Below, piece by piece: positions 24,153 to 32,391 of a stretch of DNA of 64,000 nt (positions within the stretch are counted from its first letter, which is position 1; every line of letters starts with the position of its first letter). The DNA is from Paenibacillus eucommiae (GTDB lineage Bacteria > Bacillota > Bacilli > Paenibacillales > NBRC-103111). Below the pieces are notes generated by a model. That model was not told the origin of the DNA, searched no databases, and worked only from the letters and a program-made list of their open reading frames with translations. A program made the position numbers and the translations under genes. Where the stretch lies: assembly GCF_017874215.1 (NCBI RefSeq), contig NZ_JAGGLB010000022.1, positions 124,001 to 188,000 of the forward strand, read 5' to 3'.

Positions 24153-25126
24153 GTACTTTGGGTACATACGCTGGCGTTGACATCGGAGGAACGAAATGCG
24201 CTGTTTCCATTGGAGAAGAAACAACAGCGGGTATACAGATCTTGGCCAAGAAAAGCTTTCCCACCCCCTCTAGCCCAGAACTAGCCCTCAAGCAATTACT
24301 TGATACGCTGCAGGAGATTATCACCGAAACTTCCTCCACCGTGCTGGGAATCGGTATTAGCTGCGGTGGGCCGCTTGACAGCAGGCGGGGATTGATTCTG
24401 GCTCCCCCCAATTTGCCAACTTGGGATGGAATTGATGTGATTACACCGTTTCAGCAGAGCTTTGGCGTACCCGTAGGCTTGCAAAATGACGCCAATGCTT
24501 GTGCTTTGGCGGAGTGGAAATGGGGAGCCGGGAAAGGCTGCCGCAATATGATTTTTCTGACGTTCGGCACCGGTATGGGCGCTGGACTCATACTCGATGG
24601 GCGTCTCTATGCCGGAACTAACGATATGGCAGGCGAAGTAGGACATATGAGAATGGAAGAAGACGGCCCTACAGGATATGGCAAGCCAGGCTCGTTCGAG
24701 GGCTTCTGCAGCGGTGGAGGCATCGCCCAGTTAGCTCGTTCGATGGCGGAGAAAAGCCTCCGCGCAGGAGACTCCCCCTTGTTCTGTCCGGTTTATGAGG
24801 ACTTGGCGAAAGTAACCGCGCAGAAGGTCGGGGAGGCCGCGCAGCAAGGAGATGCCCTGGCGATCGAGGTCCTTCATATCACCGCGCGTCAGTTAGGACG
24901 CGGTTTGGCCATCCTTATCGATGTCCTCAATCCCGAACGAATCGTCATCGGAAGTATTTACGGCCGCCAGCTTGCCTTCCTGGAGCCGATCGTTAAACAG
25001 GTTCTGCTGGAGGAGACACTCCCCCATTCCTTGTCGGTCTGTACCGTTGTTCCAGCAGGACTTGGCGAAAGCGTGGGGGACTTAGCCAGCTTATCTGTGG
25101 CTTTGCATACTGTATCTTTCCAGTAA
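24149..25126 (+). CDS. ROK-family sugar kinase or regulator-like protein
   Basis: A protein of about 325 residues of the ROK fold. The ATP-binding phosphate loop DIGGTKCAVSIG lies near residue 9, then LQNDANACALAEW with the catalytic aspartate, and TFGTGMGAGLIL. The usual ROK zinc site CxCGxxGCxE is degenerate: the corresponding segment reads PTGYGKPGSFEGFCSGGG, so the three cysteines are lost, although the EVGHM glutamate/histidine segment is retained. No N-terminal HTH is present, which favours a kinase. ATG 24149 overlaps the isomerase stop, with GGAGGAGG upstream. Confidence 0.85.
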   Translation: MSTLGTYAGVDIGGTKCAVSIGEETTAGIQILAKKSFPTPSSPELALKQLLDTLQEIITETSSTVLGIGISCGGPLDSRRGLILAPPNLPTWDGIDVITPFQQSFGVPVGLQNDANACALAEWKWGAGKGCRNMIFLTFGTGMGAGLILDGRLYAGTNDMAGEVGHMRMEEDGPTGYGKPGSFEGFCSGGGIAQLARSMAEKSLRAGDSPLFCPVYEDLAKVTAQKVGEAAQQGDALAIEVLHITARQLGRGLAILIDVLNPERIVIGSIYGRQLAFLEPIVKQVLLEETLPHSLSVCTVVPAGLGESVGDLASLSVALHTVSFQ

Positions 25127-25199
25127 CCAGATGTCAAACTGTCAAACCAGATGACACTAGATGTCACTAGCACTAGAATGTTACTAGTAAGCAAACATT

Positions 25200-25895
25200 T
25201 TAACGTGGAGATTTCGCCAGCTCCAGCATGCATAATTCCACATGCTCCAGGAATCTTGCTGCATCCGCGCCGTCCAGAACCCGGTGATCAATCGTCAGAC
25301 TCAGTGGAAGAAGTGCCCTTTGTCTGGGGGTGTCCCCCCAGCTCCAGCTCGTAACTTCCACTTTTGTTCTGCCGAGGCCCATAATTGCCACCTGTGGTGG
25401 ATTCAGAATAGGCGTGAACCAATCAATGCCCATAGTCCCCAGGTTCGTCATCGTAAACGTTCCGTTCTCCAGCTCCTGCGGAGCTTGCTTCCAATCTTTG
25501 GCACGCTTCGCCAGCTCTTTTCTTTTCGCTGCGAATTCGCCAAGCTCCATCCCTTCTGCACCATGAAGCACAGGTACTATAAGCCCCTTAGGATGATCTA
25601 CCGCTATGCCAAGATTAACGGAAGTAAACTGCCTTAAGATCTGTCCGTCAAAATGTCCGTTAAAGCCAACAAATTGCTCAGTTTTCAACGTCTGTACAAG
25701 CCCATATAAAAAATAATCCATAAGCGAATATGTCAATTCTGCCTTGTGCTCATACAAATAAGTCACATCCACCGCTTTATGCAGTGTTACATGCACAGCT
25801 TCCTGCCACACAGTGCCAAGCCTGGCAGCAATCATTTTCCGGATGCCCTTTAATGGAACTTCTTTATGCGGCGTTAACTCATTCGCTCCGCTCAT
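25200..25895 (-). CDS. 2-oxoacid dehydrogenase E2 catalytic domain, free-standing
   Basis: The 231 residues correspond only to the acyltransferase domain of dihydrolipoyl acyltransferases. The segment VPLKGIRKMIAARL opens the domain, and the catalytic box DHRVLDGADAARFL closes it. The lipoyl and peripheral-subunit-binding domains of normal E2 proteins (usually 400 or more residues) are absent. A separate lipoyl protein is encoded three genes upstream in the same unit. It would transfer the acyl group from lipoyl to CoA as the core of the complex. It is the last gene of the unit, 10 bp after E1 beta. Confidence 0.88.
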   Translation of the reverse strand: MSGANELTPHKEVPLKGIRKMIAARLGTVWQEAVHVTLHKAVDVTYLYEHKAELTYSLMDYFLYGLVQTLKTEQFVGFNGHFDGQILRQFTSVNLGIAVDHPKGLIVPVLHGAEGMELGEFAAKRKELAKRAKDWKQAPQELENGTFTMTNLGTMGIDWFTPILNPPQVAIMGLGRTKVEVTSWSWGDTPRQRALLPLSLTIDHRVLDGADAARFLEHVELCMLELAKSPR

Positions 25896-25905
25896 TTTGT
25901 TGTCC

Positions 25906-26889
25906 TCATCCTTCCTGTGCGATCTGCCTAATGGCGCGAATCAAATCCTCTTTCGTCGGAATAACGAAGCTTTCCATCCCAAGGTTAAATGGAACAGGCA
26001 CATCCGCGCGGGTTACGCGTTTGATCGGGGCCTTTAAAGCTGAGAAGCCTTCCTCAGCCACTATCGAAGCCACTTCCGCTGCAAATCCGCATGTTCGATT
26101 GGAATCATCGAATACGACAAGTCTTCCCGTTTTGGCTACCGATTCAAGCAGTGTGGCTTTGTCAAAAGGAAGCAATGTCCTGGGATCGAATACTTCAACT
26201 GAGATCCCTTCCAGTGCTAATTCATTTGCTGCTTTCAAGGCATCGTGTACAAGATGGCCTACGGCAGCTACGGTTATGTGATCACCTTTGCGTTTAATAT
26301 CCGCTTGACCAAAGGGGATCGCATAAGCTTCCTCGGGTACCTGCCCTTTCATTGCGAGCACCTTCGCCGGTGCAAATACCATGACCGGGTCGTTATCCCG
26401 GATTGCACTGATCATAAGTCCCTTCATATCATAAGGAGTCGATGGAACAATCGTTTTCATACCGGCGTGGACCAGAAATGGATATGGATGATCCGAATGC
26501 TGACCGGCAAGACCTGATCTGGCGCCTGAACCAGTGACCATATAGGTTACCGGAACTGAACCTTGTCCTCCCATCATATAAGGCAGCTTCTGCGCTTGAT
26601 TAATAAGCTGATCGAAAGATACATAAATAAGAGCGCTGATTTGATATTCTACGATGGGTCGCAATCCAGCCATAGCGGCACCTGTCGCCATTCCGGTAAA
26701 AGCCGCCTCCGAGATCGGTGTATCGACTACCCGCTGCTCGCCAAAGCGCTGCACTAAATCCTTCGTCGCCCCGCGAAGCGAATGGCGGACATCCTCGCCC
26801 ATAACAAATATGGATTCGTCGCGGGTCATTTCTTGTGAAATAGCTTCCCGTAAAGCCTGTAAATAACGAATTTCTCTCATCAAATCCAC
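25906..26889 (-). CDS. 2-oxoacid dehydrogenase E1 component, beta subunit
   Basis: A 327-residue transketolase-like subunit resembling AcoB/PdhB. Conserved blocks include MGEDVRHSLRGATKDLVQRFG, VDTPISEAAFTGMATGAAM (activating Glu) and GQHSDHPYPFLVHAGMKTIVPS. With E1 alpha it decarboxylates a 2-oxoacid using thiamine diphosphate. It overlaps the E1 alpha gene by 10 bp. The neighbouring 2-hydroxyacid dehydrogenase and short-chain dehydrogenase genes suggest that the oxoacid arises from oxidation of a hydroxy compound; acetoin is an alternative. Confidence 0.92.
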   Translation of the reverse strand: MDLMREIRYLQALREAISQEMTRDESIFVMGEDVRHSLRGATKDLVQRFGEQRVVDTPISEAAFTGMATGAAMAGLRPIVEYQISALIYVSFDQLINQAQKLPYMMGGQGSVPVTYMVTGSGARSGLAGQHSDHPYPFLVHAGMKTIVPSTPYDMKGLMISAIRDNDPVMVFAPAKVLAMKGQVPEEAYAIPFGQADIKRKGDHITVAAVGHLVHDALKAANELALEGISVEVFDPRTLLPFDKATLLESVAKTGRLVVFDDSNRTCGFAAEVASIVAEEGFSALKAPIKRVTRADVPVPFNLGMESFVIPTKEDLIRAIRQIAQEG

Positions 26890-27887
26890 CCCTTGGCTGG
26901 TAATCCCGGATACGGTGTTGCATACATCAGCTCCAGGCTCTCTGCTGGCTGCGGATCCGGACTCTGACGCGCATACTCAACAGCCTCTTCGATTTCACAT
27001 TCGATCTCAACCAGAGCCTGCTGCATTTCTTCGGCAGCAACGCCTTGAGCCTGAAGATCACGAAATAAACAGGGAATAGGATCCTTCAGCTTCCATGCTT
27101 CAATTTCTTCCTTGCTTCGGTATTGCAAGCTCATCGTGGCTTCCGCCGTATGATGGCCCATATACCGATAGGTCATACATTCCAGAAATGTTGGCCCCTC
27201 TCCTGCTCTGGCGCGCTCTATGGCTTGGCGGGCTGCAGCCAATACCTGAAGCACATCCATTCCGTCAACTTTTATCCCCGGCATCCGATAGGCAGCCGCC
27301 CGCCCGGCGAAATCCGTGTTCGCACTCGATTCCTGGGAACTAAGCGTTACCGCATACCCATTATTTTCACAAACAAACAGAACTGGAAGCTTCCAGAGAC
27401 TTGCCATATTCATCGTTTCATGTAAAACCCCTTGGTTCACCGCCCCATCGCCAAAAAAACTGACAGCCACGCGTGCCGAAGCACTCACTTTGCTCGCCCA
27501 GGCAGCTCCCATCGCAATAGGGGCACCGGCAGCAACAATCCCATTGGCTCCGTATATACCCAAGGACAGGTCAGCAATATGCATCGAGCCTCCACGTCCG
27601 CGGTTATACCCAGTACTGCGGCCAAACAGCTCGGCCATCATCCGTCGTACGAGTCCGCCCTTCGCAATAATATGGCCATGCCCGCGGTGTGTGGACGTAA
27701 TAATATCATCCTGCTCCAGAGCTGCGGATATACCAACTGCTACCGCTTCTTGCCCAATGTATTCATGAGTGACTCCAGCTATTTCATTCTCATTTACCAA
27801 CCGTATCACGCGTTCCTCAAATTTGCGGATACGCAGCATGCTGCGGTACATTTCCATCCCGAGCTCTTTGGACCATTCCTTGCTCAT
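26880..27887 (-). CDS. 2-oxoacid dehydrogenase E1 component, alpha subunit
   Basis: A 335-residue subunit resembling AcoA/PdhA. The thiamine diphosphate motif is split as GDGAVNQG and CENNGYAV. Other conserved blocks are STHRGHGHIIAKG, RGRGGSMHIAD and YRYMGHHTAEA. Phosphorylatable-loop features of eukaryotic E1 are not implied. The ATG follows a GAGG site, 20 bp after the lipoyl gene. Family members of this length act on pyruvate, acetoin or branched-chain oxoacids. The substrate is not determined by the visible residues. Confidence 0.92.
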   Translation of the reverse strand: MSKEWSKELGMEMYRSMLRIRKFEERVIRLVNENEIAGVTHEYIGQEAVAVGISAALEQDDIITSTHRGHGHIIAKGGLVRRMMAELFGRSTGYNRGRGGSMHIADLSLGIYGANGIVAAGAPIAMGAAWASKVSASARVAVSFFGDGAVNQGVLHETMNMASLWKLPVLFVCENNGYAVTLSSQESSANTDFAGRAAAYRMPGIKVDGMDVLQVLAAARQAIERARAGEGPTFLECMTYRYMGHHTAEATMSLQYRSKEEIEAWKLKDPIPCLFRDLQAQGVAAEEMQQALVEIECEIEEAVEYARQSPDPQPAESLELMYATPYPGLPAKGWI

Positions 27888-27906
27888 CCTCTCACCCCTA
27901 ATCCCT

Positions 27907-28146
27907 TCATTCGGTTTCCAACAGACAAATCACAGTTCCCACATCAACGGTCTCATTTAACTCAACCAGAATTTCACTAACTTTCCCTGTCACTTCCGCT
28001 TCGATAGTAAAATTGGCTTTCTCCGATTCAACTTCAGCGATGGGGTCCCCCACATTAAGTGTATCTCCTGGTTTTACAAACCAATGGACCAAATCAACCT
28101 CTACTGTAGACATCCCCATCTTGGGAATGATAACCTTCGTTAGCAT
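27907..28146 (-). CDS. Free-standing lipoyl (biotinyl) carrier domain protein
   Basis: A 79-residue single-domain carrier. The sequence around VESEKANFTIEAEVTG holds the lysine that would be lipoylated, and the fold is the usual two-sheet hammerhead. The DLVHWFVKPGD block is typical of E2 lipoyl domains. ATG 28146 with AAGGAGG 7 nt upstream is chosen over an in-frame ATG at 28179. Placed between a dehydrogenase and E1 genes, it supplies the swinging arm that is missing from the E2 catalytic protein. No E3 gene is nearby, so a housekeeping dihydrolipoamide dehydrogenase must serve. Confidence 0.9.
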   Translation of the reverse strand: MLTKVIIPKMGMSTVEVDLVHWFVKPGDTLNVGDPIAEVESEKANFTIEAEVTGKVSEILVELNETVDVGTVICLLETE

Positions 28147-28186
28147 AGATGTTCCTCCTTGTAAAAATATAAGCTCCACTTCAGAA

Positions 28187-29179
28187 TCAAGAATGTGGTG
28201 TCGGTATCTCCATCAAGGGGCTAAGTCCCTGAAATTTACGAATAATTTCCTCAATCGCTCTGGCCTTCACCTCAAACAGAGCTTCTTCCGAGAATGCGGC
28301 CGAATGGGGAGTAATAATAACATTTGGCATGTGGAGCAGCGGATTTTCAATTTGCGGCGGTTCCGCTTCCAATACATCCATTCCGGCAGCACCGACCTTA
28401 TGCATTCGCAGCGCCCAGACCAGTGAATCCTCATCAATCAGACCACCTCGGCTAGTATTGATAAGAATCAATCCCGGCTTAACGCGCTCCAGCACTTTGC
28501 GGTTTATAATATGTCTGCTTTCCGGTGTCAATGGGAGTAGCAGCGCAAGCACATCGGAAGCTTGAATCAGCTCATCAAAAGAAACCGCCGCAACACCTAC
28601 AGATTCCAAAACCTCATTAGCTGCATAAGGATCATGAGCGATGAGCTTCACACGAAAACCTTGCAATTTCCTGGCAACGGCTTGAGCTATCCGTCCAAAA
28701 CCCAATAAACCTACCGTTTGTCCGGCGATTCTCCGCATCGAGCCTAATTGTTCATAAGAATCCCAAAACCCATGGTTGACCCGGTCCCGGCTAAGAGACA
28801 ATTTGCGCCAGCAATCCAGCATAAGGCTGACTGTATGATCAGATACCTCTTCCACACAATAATCGGGCACATAAGTAATAGTAATTCCTTTTTCCCGTGC
28901 AGCCTCTACGCAAATATTATCAAAGCCGATTCCACAGCGGGCAAGGATTTGACATTTATGCATCCGCTCTATCACATGCCGGGTGATTTTGCTACCGAAC
29001 ACAATTACTCCGTCAGCCTCGGTGCAGCATGCTGCCAGCTCCTCCTCACCCAGCTTCGATGAGACACCTATCACTTCAATACCAGCTTGCATTAATGCCC
29101 TGCTATGGGCTTCCCCGAGCGGAAACCGATCGGCATCCGTCAGCACTACACGGTATTGATGATCTCCCCTCTTAGACAT
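28187..29179 (-). CDS. D-isomer-specific 2-hydroxyacid dehydrogenase
   Basis: A 330-residue NAD(P)-dependent enzyme of the phosphoglycerate dehydrogenase/CtBP-like group. The nucleotide-binding motif is GLLGFGRIAQAVARKL, the catalytic Arg is in NTSRGGLIDE, the Glu in MDVLEAEPP, and the His in ITPHSAAFS. The CtBP-like segment DNICVEAAREKG is present. It probably interconverts a 2-oxoacid and its hydroxyacid, providing or removing the substrate of the dehydrogenase complex encoded downstream. ATG follows GGGGAGG by about 10 nt. Confidence 0.9.
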   Translation of the reverse strand: MSKRGDHQYRVVLTDADRFPLGEAHSRALMQAGIEVIGVSSKLGEEELAACCTEADGVIVFGSKITRHVIERMHKCQILARCGIGFDNICVEAAREKGITITYVPDYCVEEVSDHTVSLMLDCWRKLSLSRDRVNHGFWDSYEQLGSMRRIAGQTVGLLGFGRIAQAVARKLQGFRVKLIAHDPYAANEVLESVGVAAVSFDELIQASDVLALLLPLTPESRHIINRKVLERVKPGLILINTSRGGLIDEDSLVWALRMHKVGAAGMDVLEAEPPQIENPLLHMPNVIITPHSAAFSEEALFEVKARAIEEIIRKFQGLSPLMEIPTPHS

Positions 29180-29213
29180 CCCTACACTGCCTCCCCGACT
29201 CTATATTGGAGCT

Positions 29214-29975
29214 TCACAATAAACTCCCGCCATTCACTCGCAGCACTTCACCAGTAATCCAAGACGATACGGAAGAGGCCAAAAACAGCACGCCATTAGC
29301 AATATCATCCGCCGTCCCTATCCTGCCGAGCAGTGTACGTTCACCTATCTGGTTTCGCTGATCCTCGCTTGTAATATTCGACATTGGCGTATCTAGTGGA
29401 CCTGGTGAAACCACATTGACCCGGATACCATCCTTCGCTCCTTCCCGCGCCAATGATTTACTCATCGCGATCACCCCTCCTTTGGCTGCTGCATAGTGAG
29501 CCGCTGGCCGGATGCTTCCGAATTCACCCGCCGTTGATGCGATATTCACTATGGAGCCCCCAACCTCCGGACTATTGTGACGCATCAATACAAATGCCTC
29601 ACGGCATATAAAGAAGCTGCCCTTCAGATTAATATCCAGCATCCTGTTCAGCCTTGTACTGTCAATTTGTTCGACTTCTCCTGCATCCCAGATCGCAGCA
29701 CAATTCACGACTATATCCAGCTGTCCATAACAGGAGCTCACCTCCCTGAACAACCGATTTACTTCCTCTTCGTCGGCAATATTGGTTTTTACATAAATCA
29801 CACTGCCTGCCTTTCCTTCTATAAGCTCTGCAGTCTCCTTGAGCTGTTCCTCACGGATATCGCAAAGTGCAAGCTTTACCCCGTGTTCTGCCAATTTGCA
29901 GGCCATTGTACGTCCGACACCGCTTCCGGCCCCTGTGACTAAGGCAACTTTCCCAAGCAAATCAGACATTTTCAT
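29214..29975 (-). CDS. Short-chain dehydrogenase/reductase (first gene of the E1/E2 unit)
   Basis: A classical 253-residue SDR. The cofactor motif is TGAGSGVGRTMA, with CDIRE after beta 2 (Asp suggests NAD preference), then the NNAA-equivalent NCAAIWD, catalytic Ser in NIASTAG, and YAAAKGG. The NCAA variant replaces the usual first Asn residue of NNAG. The C-terminal NGGSLL is typical. ATG 29975 follows GGAGGGG by 8 nt. It appears to be the first gene of a six-gene leftward unit (SDR, hydroxyacid dehydrogenase, lipoyl carrier, E1 alpha, E1 beta, E2). A -35/-10 pair overlapping the AATTGTCAACGGTTTAC motif lies just upstream. Confidence 0.9.
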   Translation of the reverse strand: MKMSDLLGKVALVTGAGSGVGRTMACKLAEHGVKLALCDIREEQLKETAELIEGKAGSVIYVKTNIADEEEVNRLFREVSSCYGQLDIVVNCAAIWDAGEVEQIDSTRLNRMLDINLKGSFFICREAFVLMRHNSPEVGGSIVNIASTAGEFGSIRPAAHYAAAKGGVIAMSKSLAREGAKDGIRVNVVSPGPLDTPMSNITSEDQRNQIGERTLLGRIGTADDIANGVLFLASSVSSWITGEVLRVNGGSLL

Positions 29976-30015
29976 TTCTGGAGCCCCTCCTTCCGATTAA
30001 CATATATAGTTTAGG

Positions 30016-30046
30016 TTTATACTATTTAAGTAAACCGTTGACAATT
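30016..30046 (-). promoter_or_regulatory. Promoter with 17-bp AATTGTCAACGGTTTAC motif
   Basis: On the minus strand the motif (30046-30030) contributes TTGTCA as a -35, with TATAAA 17 bp downstream as the -10. It directly precedes the SDR-E1-E2 unit. The same motif occurs at 31939-31955 (one difference) and 36133-36149 (identical), so it is likely an operator of a shared regulator. Confidence 0.6.
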
Positions 30047-30059
30047 AAGTTGATAAAAA

Positions 30060-31118
30060 TTATTTTCCTAACAGCTGCCCGCTTATCACTTCGATATCAG
30101 CTGCTTTGCCATTGTAGCACCATATCTGGCTTCTATCCTGCAGTTCCTTATCTTTACTCTTTATTGACAGCGCCGGAGAATGATATTCCATTTCCCCGAA
30201 AGCCCCAAGCTCTCCGCTGTCGTTATAGCACTGCACACAATGACCTTGATCGTCCAAACGATCCGCTGGTACATCCGGATAATCTGCTGACGGGTTAACC
30301 TGGAACTGCCGAACAAGCAAGTAGGCCTCTCCTTCAGCCCCTTCGCGCATGTATCCCATTCTTCCGGTGATGAAGGGGGCCTTGATGGAAATTTTGTGCT
30401 GCTCCTTGGCATCCAGCCGAAAGCTTACAAGCCCAGGAGTAACCTTCAGATGTGAAGGGCCTGTCGGAGCAAAAAAGTCGGTCACATCCGCTTGACCATA
30501 AGTAGGAATCCTGACTTCACCTCCCGCAGGCAGCTGAAGCAGATTCCACAAAGATAGAGGCGCAGACGGTGCTTCTGCAGGTATGGAAAGACGGATATCC
30601 AGTTCATAGCCTATATACGAATAAGATCCAAACGATGAATTATAGGATGTGAAACGAAGCGGATCTGGCACAAGTCGCAGCTTCTTTTGTAAGTGAAAAT
30701 CCAACTCCAGCTGTGACCTGTAAGCAAATAAAGCAGCAGACTGCGACCAGCTCTTTTCCTCCCTTCCAAAGTCTCCATCGCTCATAACATAAGCCCCTGG
30801 ATCAATAGCTGCCGGAACCTTGTAAGTGTCCCAGAACGCCTCAACATTGGAAATAAAAAATTCTACCTCCGGGCTCACCCAAGTACGATCTCCGCCTATG
30901 TTCCAATGCTGCTCATCCTGGAAATGGGTCTTCGCTTGCCTGACATCTTCCAGCAACGGATGGACCCAAAGCGAATTCTCTGCTTCTCCTTCTGCGTAAA
31001 TCCCTATGACTCGCGCTCCTCTTTCGAGAAGCACCAACGCCCCACCATGCTCACCATTAATAACTGCATAGCGCAGACCTACTTGTTCAAGCACGTTCAC
31101 CAGCTTCTTGAATTTCAT
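30060..31118 (-). CDS. DUF6786-like / mutarotase-like protein, paralogue 1
   Basis: About 352 residues without signal peptide. Conserved blocks shared with the protein at 55121-56140 are WNIGGDRTWVSPE, SYIGYELDIRL, VRQFQVNPSADYPD and GAFGEMEYHSPAL. The overall pattern of an all-beta sugar-binding fold resembles uncharacterised families annotated as DUF6786 or aldose-epimerase-like; I cannot fix the family from sequence alone. ATG 31118 with AGAGG 8 nt upstream is preferred to the GTG at 31127. It lies between two SDR genes in a sugar-catabolism cluster, so binding or epimerising a sugar is the best guess. Confidence 0.7.
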   Translation of the reverse strand: MKFKKLVNVLEQVGLRYAVINGEHGGALVLLERGARVIGIYAEGEAENSLWVHPLLEDVRQAKTHFQDEQHWNIGGDRTWVSPEVEFFISNVEAFWDTYKVPAAIDPGAYVMSDGDFGREEKSWSQSAALFAYRSQLELDFHLQKKLRLVPDPLRFTSYNSSFGSYSYIGYELDIRLSIPAEAPSAPLSLWNLLQLPAGGEVRIPTYGQADVTDFFAPTGPSHLKVTPGLVSFRLDAKEQHKISIKAPFITGRMGYMREGAEGEAYLLVRQFQVNPSADYPDVPADRLDDQGHCVQCYNDSGELGAFGEMEYHSPALSIKSKDKELQDRSQIWCYNGKAADIEVISGQLLGK

Positions 31119-31142
31119 CTCCATCACCTCTTTTCAAGAAAC

Positions 31143-31916
31143 TTAGGTCACATCTACGGGTAAAAATAGCTTTGTACTGGATCCGCCATCAATTGTGATG
31201 ATCTGACCTGTAATAAAATTAGCATCCTCGGAAGCAAGAAAATGAATCATTGGAGCAATATCCGCCGGCTGTCCAATCCTCCCAAGTGGAATATAGCTTC
31301 CCATTTCCTCTGGATCGTACCAGGCTTGACCTATGAACTTCTCCACCTCCGTGGCTCCAGGGGCAACCGCATTTACGGTAATGTGATACTTCGCCAAATC
31401 CAGGGCCAGCTGTCTGGTCAGCGCGTTAATGCCCCCTTTAGTAGAAGCATATACAGCGTAGCGGGGCATGGTCAGCTCTCCGTGTACGGAGCTAATGTTA
31501 ATGATTTTCCCGCTCCCCGTTTTCTGCATTTCGCGAGCACAGGCTTGAGCACAGAAGAAGGTTCCCTTCAGATTTGTGTTCACTACTTTTTCCCAGAACG
31601 CCTCTGTCACCTGAAAAAAGTCCTCTGTAGGGTCGATCGCAGCGTTATTGATCAAAATATCGATCCGCCCGTATGCCTCCACAGTTAGCTGGACCATACG
31701 CTCAATCTCTTCGACAACAGAGACGTCAGCCTTAATCGCAAGACCTGTCAAGCCTTCGTCCTGCAGCTCCTTAACCAGCTCCTCAGCTCCACCTTGGCTA
31801 TGTGCATAATTAATGACAACTTTAGCTCCTGCTGCTGCCAAGCATTTAGCAATGCTGCGCCCAATACCTCTCCCTGCGCCAGTGACTACAGCCACTTTTC
31901 CGGATAGCGATTTCAT
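31143..31916 (-). CDS. Short-chain dehydrogenase/reductase
   Basis: A 257-residue classical SDR. TGAGRGIGRSIA, NNAAIDP, NISSVHGEL, and YASTKGG carry the cofactor and catalytic residues. The C-terminal region ends in IDGGSSTKLF. ATG 31916 follows GGAGG by about 7 nt, so an in-frame upstream start at 31991 is rejected. It is followed within 25 bp by the DUF6786-like gene, and the two are probably co-transcribed from a promoter around 31960-31990 that carries an AATTGTCAACCGTTTAC site. Confidence 0.9.
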   Translation of the reverse strand: MKSLSGKVAVVTGAGRGIGRSIAKCLAAAGAKVVINYAHSQGGAEELVKELQDEGLTGLAIKADVSVVEEIERMVQLTVEAYGRIDILINNAAIDPTEDFFQVTEAFWEKVVNTNLKGTFFCAQACAREMQKTGSGKIINISSVHGELTMPRYAVYASTKGGINALTRQLALDLAKYHITVNAVAPGATEVEKFIGQAWYDPEEMGSYIPLGRIGQPADIAPMIHFLASEDANFITGQIITIDGGSSTKLFLPVDVT

Positions 31917-31938
31917 AAATAAGCCTCCAATACATAAA

Positions 31939-31990
31939 GTAAACGGTTGACAATTATTCATATGGTAACATGCCGCAAAATTGATTGTCA
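31939..31990 (-). promoter_or_regulatory. Promoter and operator-like motif of the SDR/DUF6786-like unit
   Basis: Minus strand TTGACA (31990-31985), 18 bp, then TACCAT. AATTGTCAACCGTTTAC (31955-31939) lies just downstream. The promoter text closely matches the one at 36100-36145 before the glycosidase-like gene (TTGACAAT, then CATGTTACYATA), so the two units look co-regulated. Confidence 0.55.
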
Positions 31991-32039
31991 ATAATTTGTT
32001 TTACTTCGTTTACGGTACTCTTTGGGTACCAGCAGCCCC

Positions 32040-32360
32040 TTAAGCCAGTCTCCCTGATCCTTTTACCGATTTCATCAACAGATCCATCTTAAACATGCAG
32101 TTAAAGAGCACCAGGGTGCTTCCGGGATCCGTAAATATTTCGTGTACTTGATAAGGAAGCACAAAGGTGAAGGTTCCAGCAGTCATCGGATGCCGAACCC
32201 CATTCACCTTCTCCCATCCACTCCCTGCAATCACGAACGAAAACTCAAGAAAGTCATGCCGATGGGCGGGATACCCGGACACAAGGCGGTTCATGCTTAA
32301 ATGAAGCGGAAAGGAAGTATGCATGTTCGGGTACTCTTTTAAATATTGTGGAAAAGCCAA
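32040..32360 (-). pseudogene. Truncated AraC-type regulator, cupin domain only
   Basis: About 106 residues match the N-terminal arabinose-binding-like cupin of AraC regulators (YPAHRHDFLEFSFVIAGSG, LPYQVHEIFTDPG). The reading frame then stops at 32040, where about 150 residues with the two helix-turn-helix motifs should follow, and the 120 bp before the next gene do not encode them. The best start is TTG 32360 with GGGGGA 8 nt upstream. It is probably a remnant of a local regulator, although a free cupin protein cannot be excluded. Confidence 0.6.
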
Positions 32361-32391
32361 GTCCCTCGTCCCCCATCGGTATTCCTTGAAA

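Noticed and set aside
29976..30059. Sigma-54 promoter before the E1/E2 unit, as in acetoin operons
   Set aside because: No -24/-12 element is present. A sigma-A-type TTGTCA-17-TATAAA pair fits instead.
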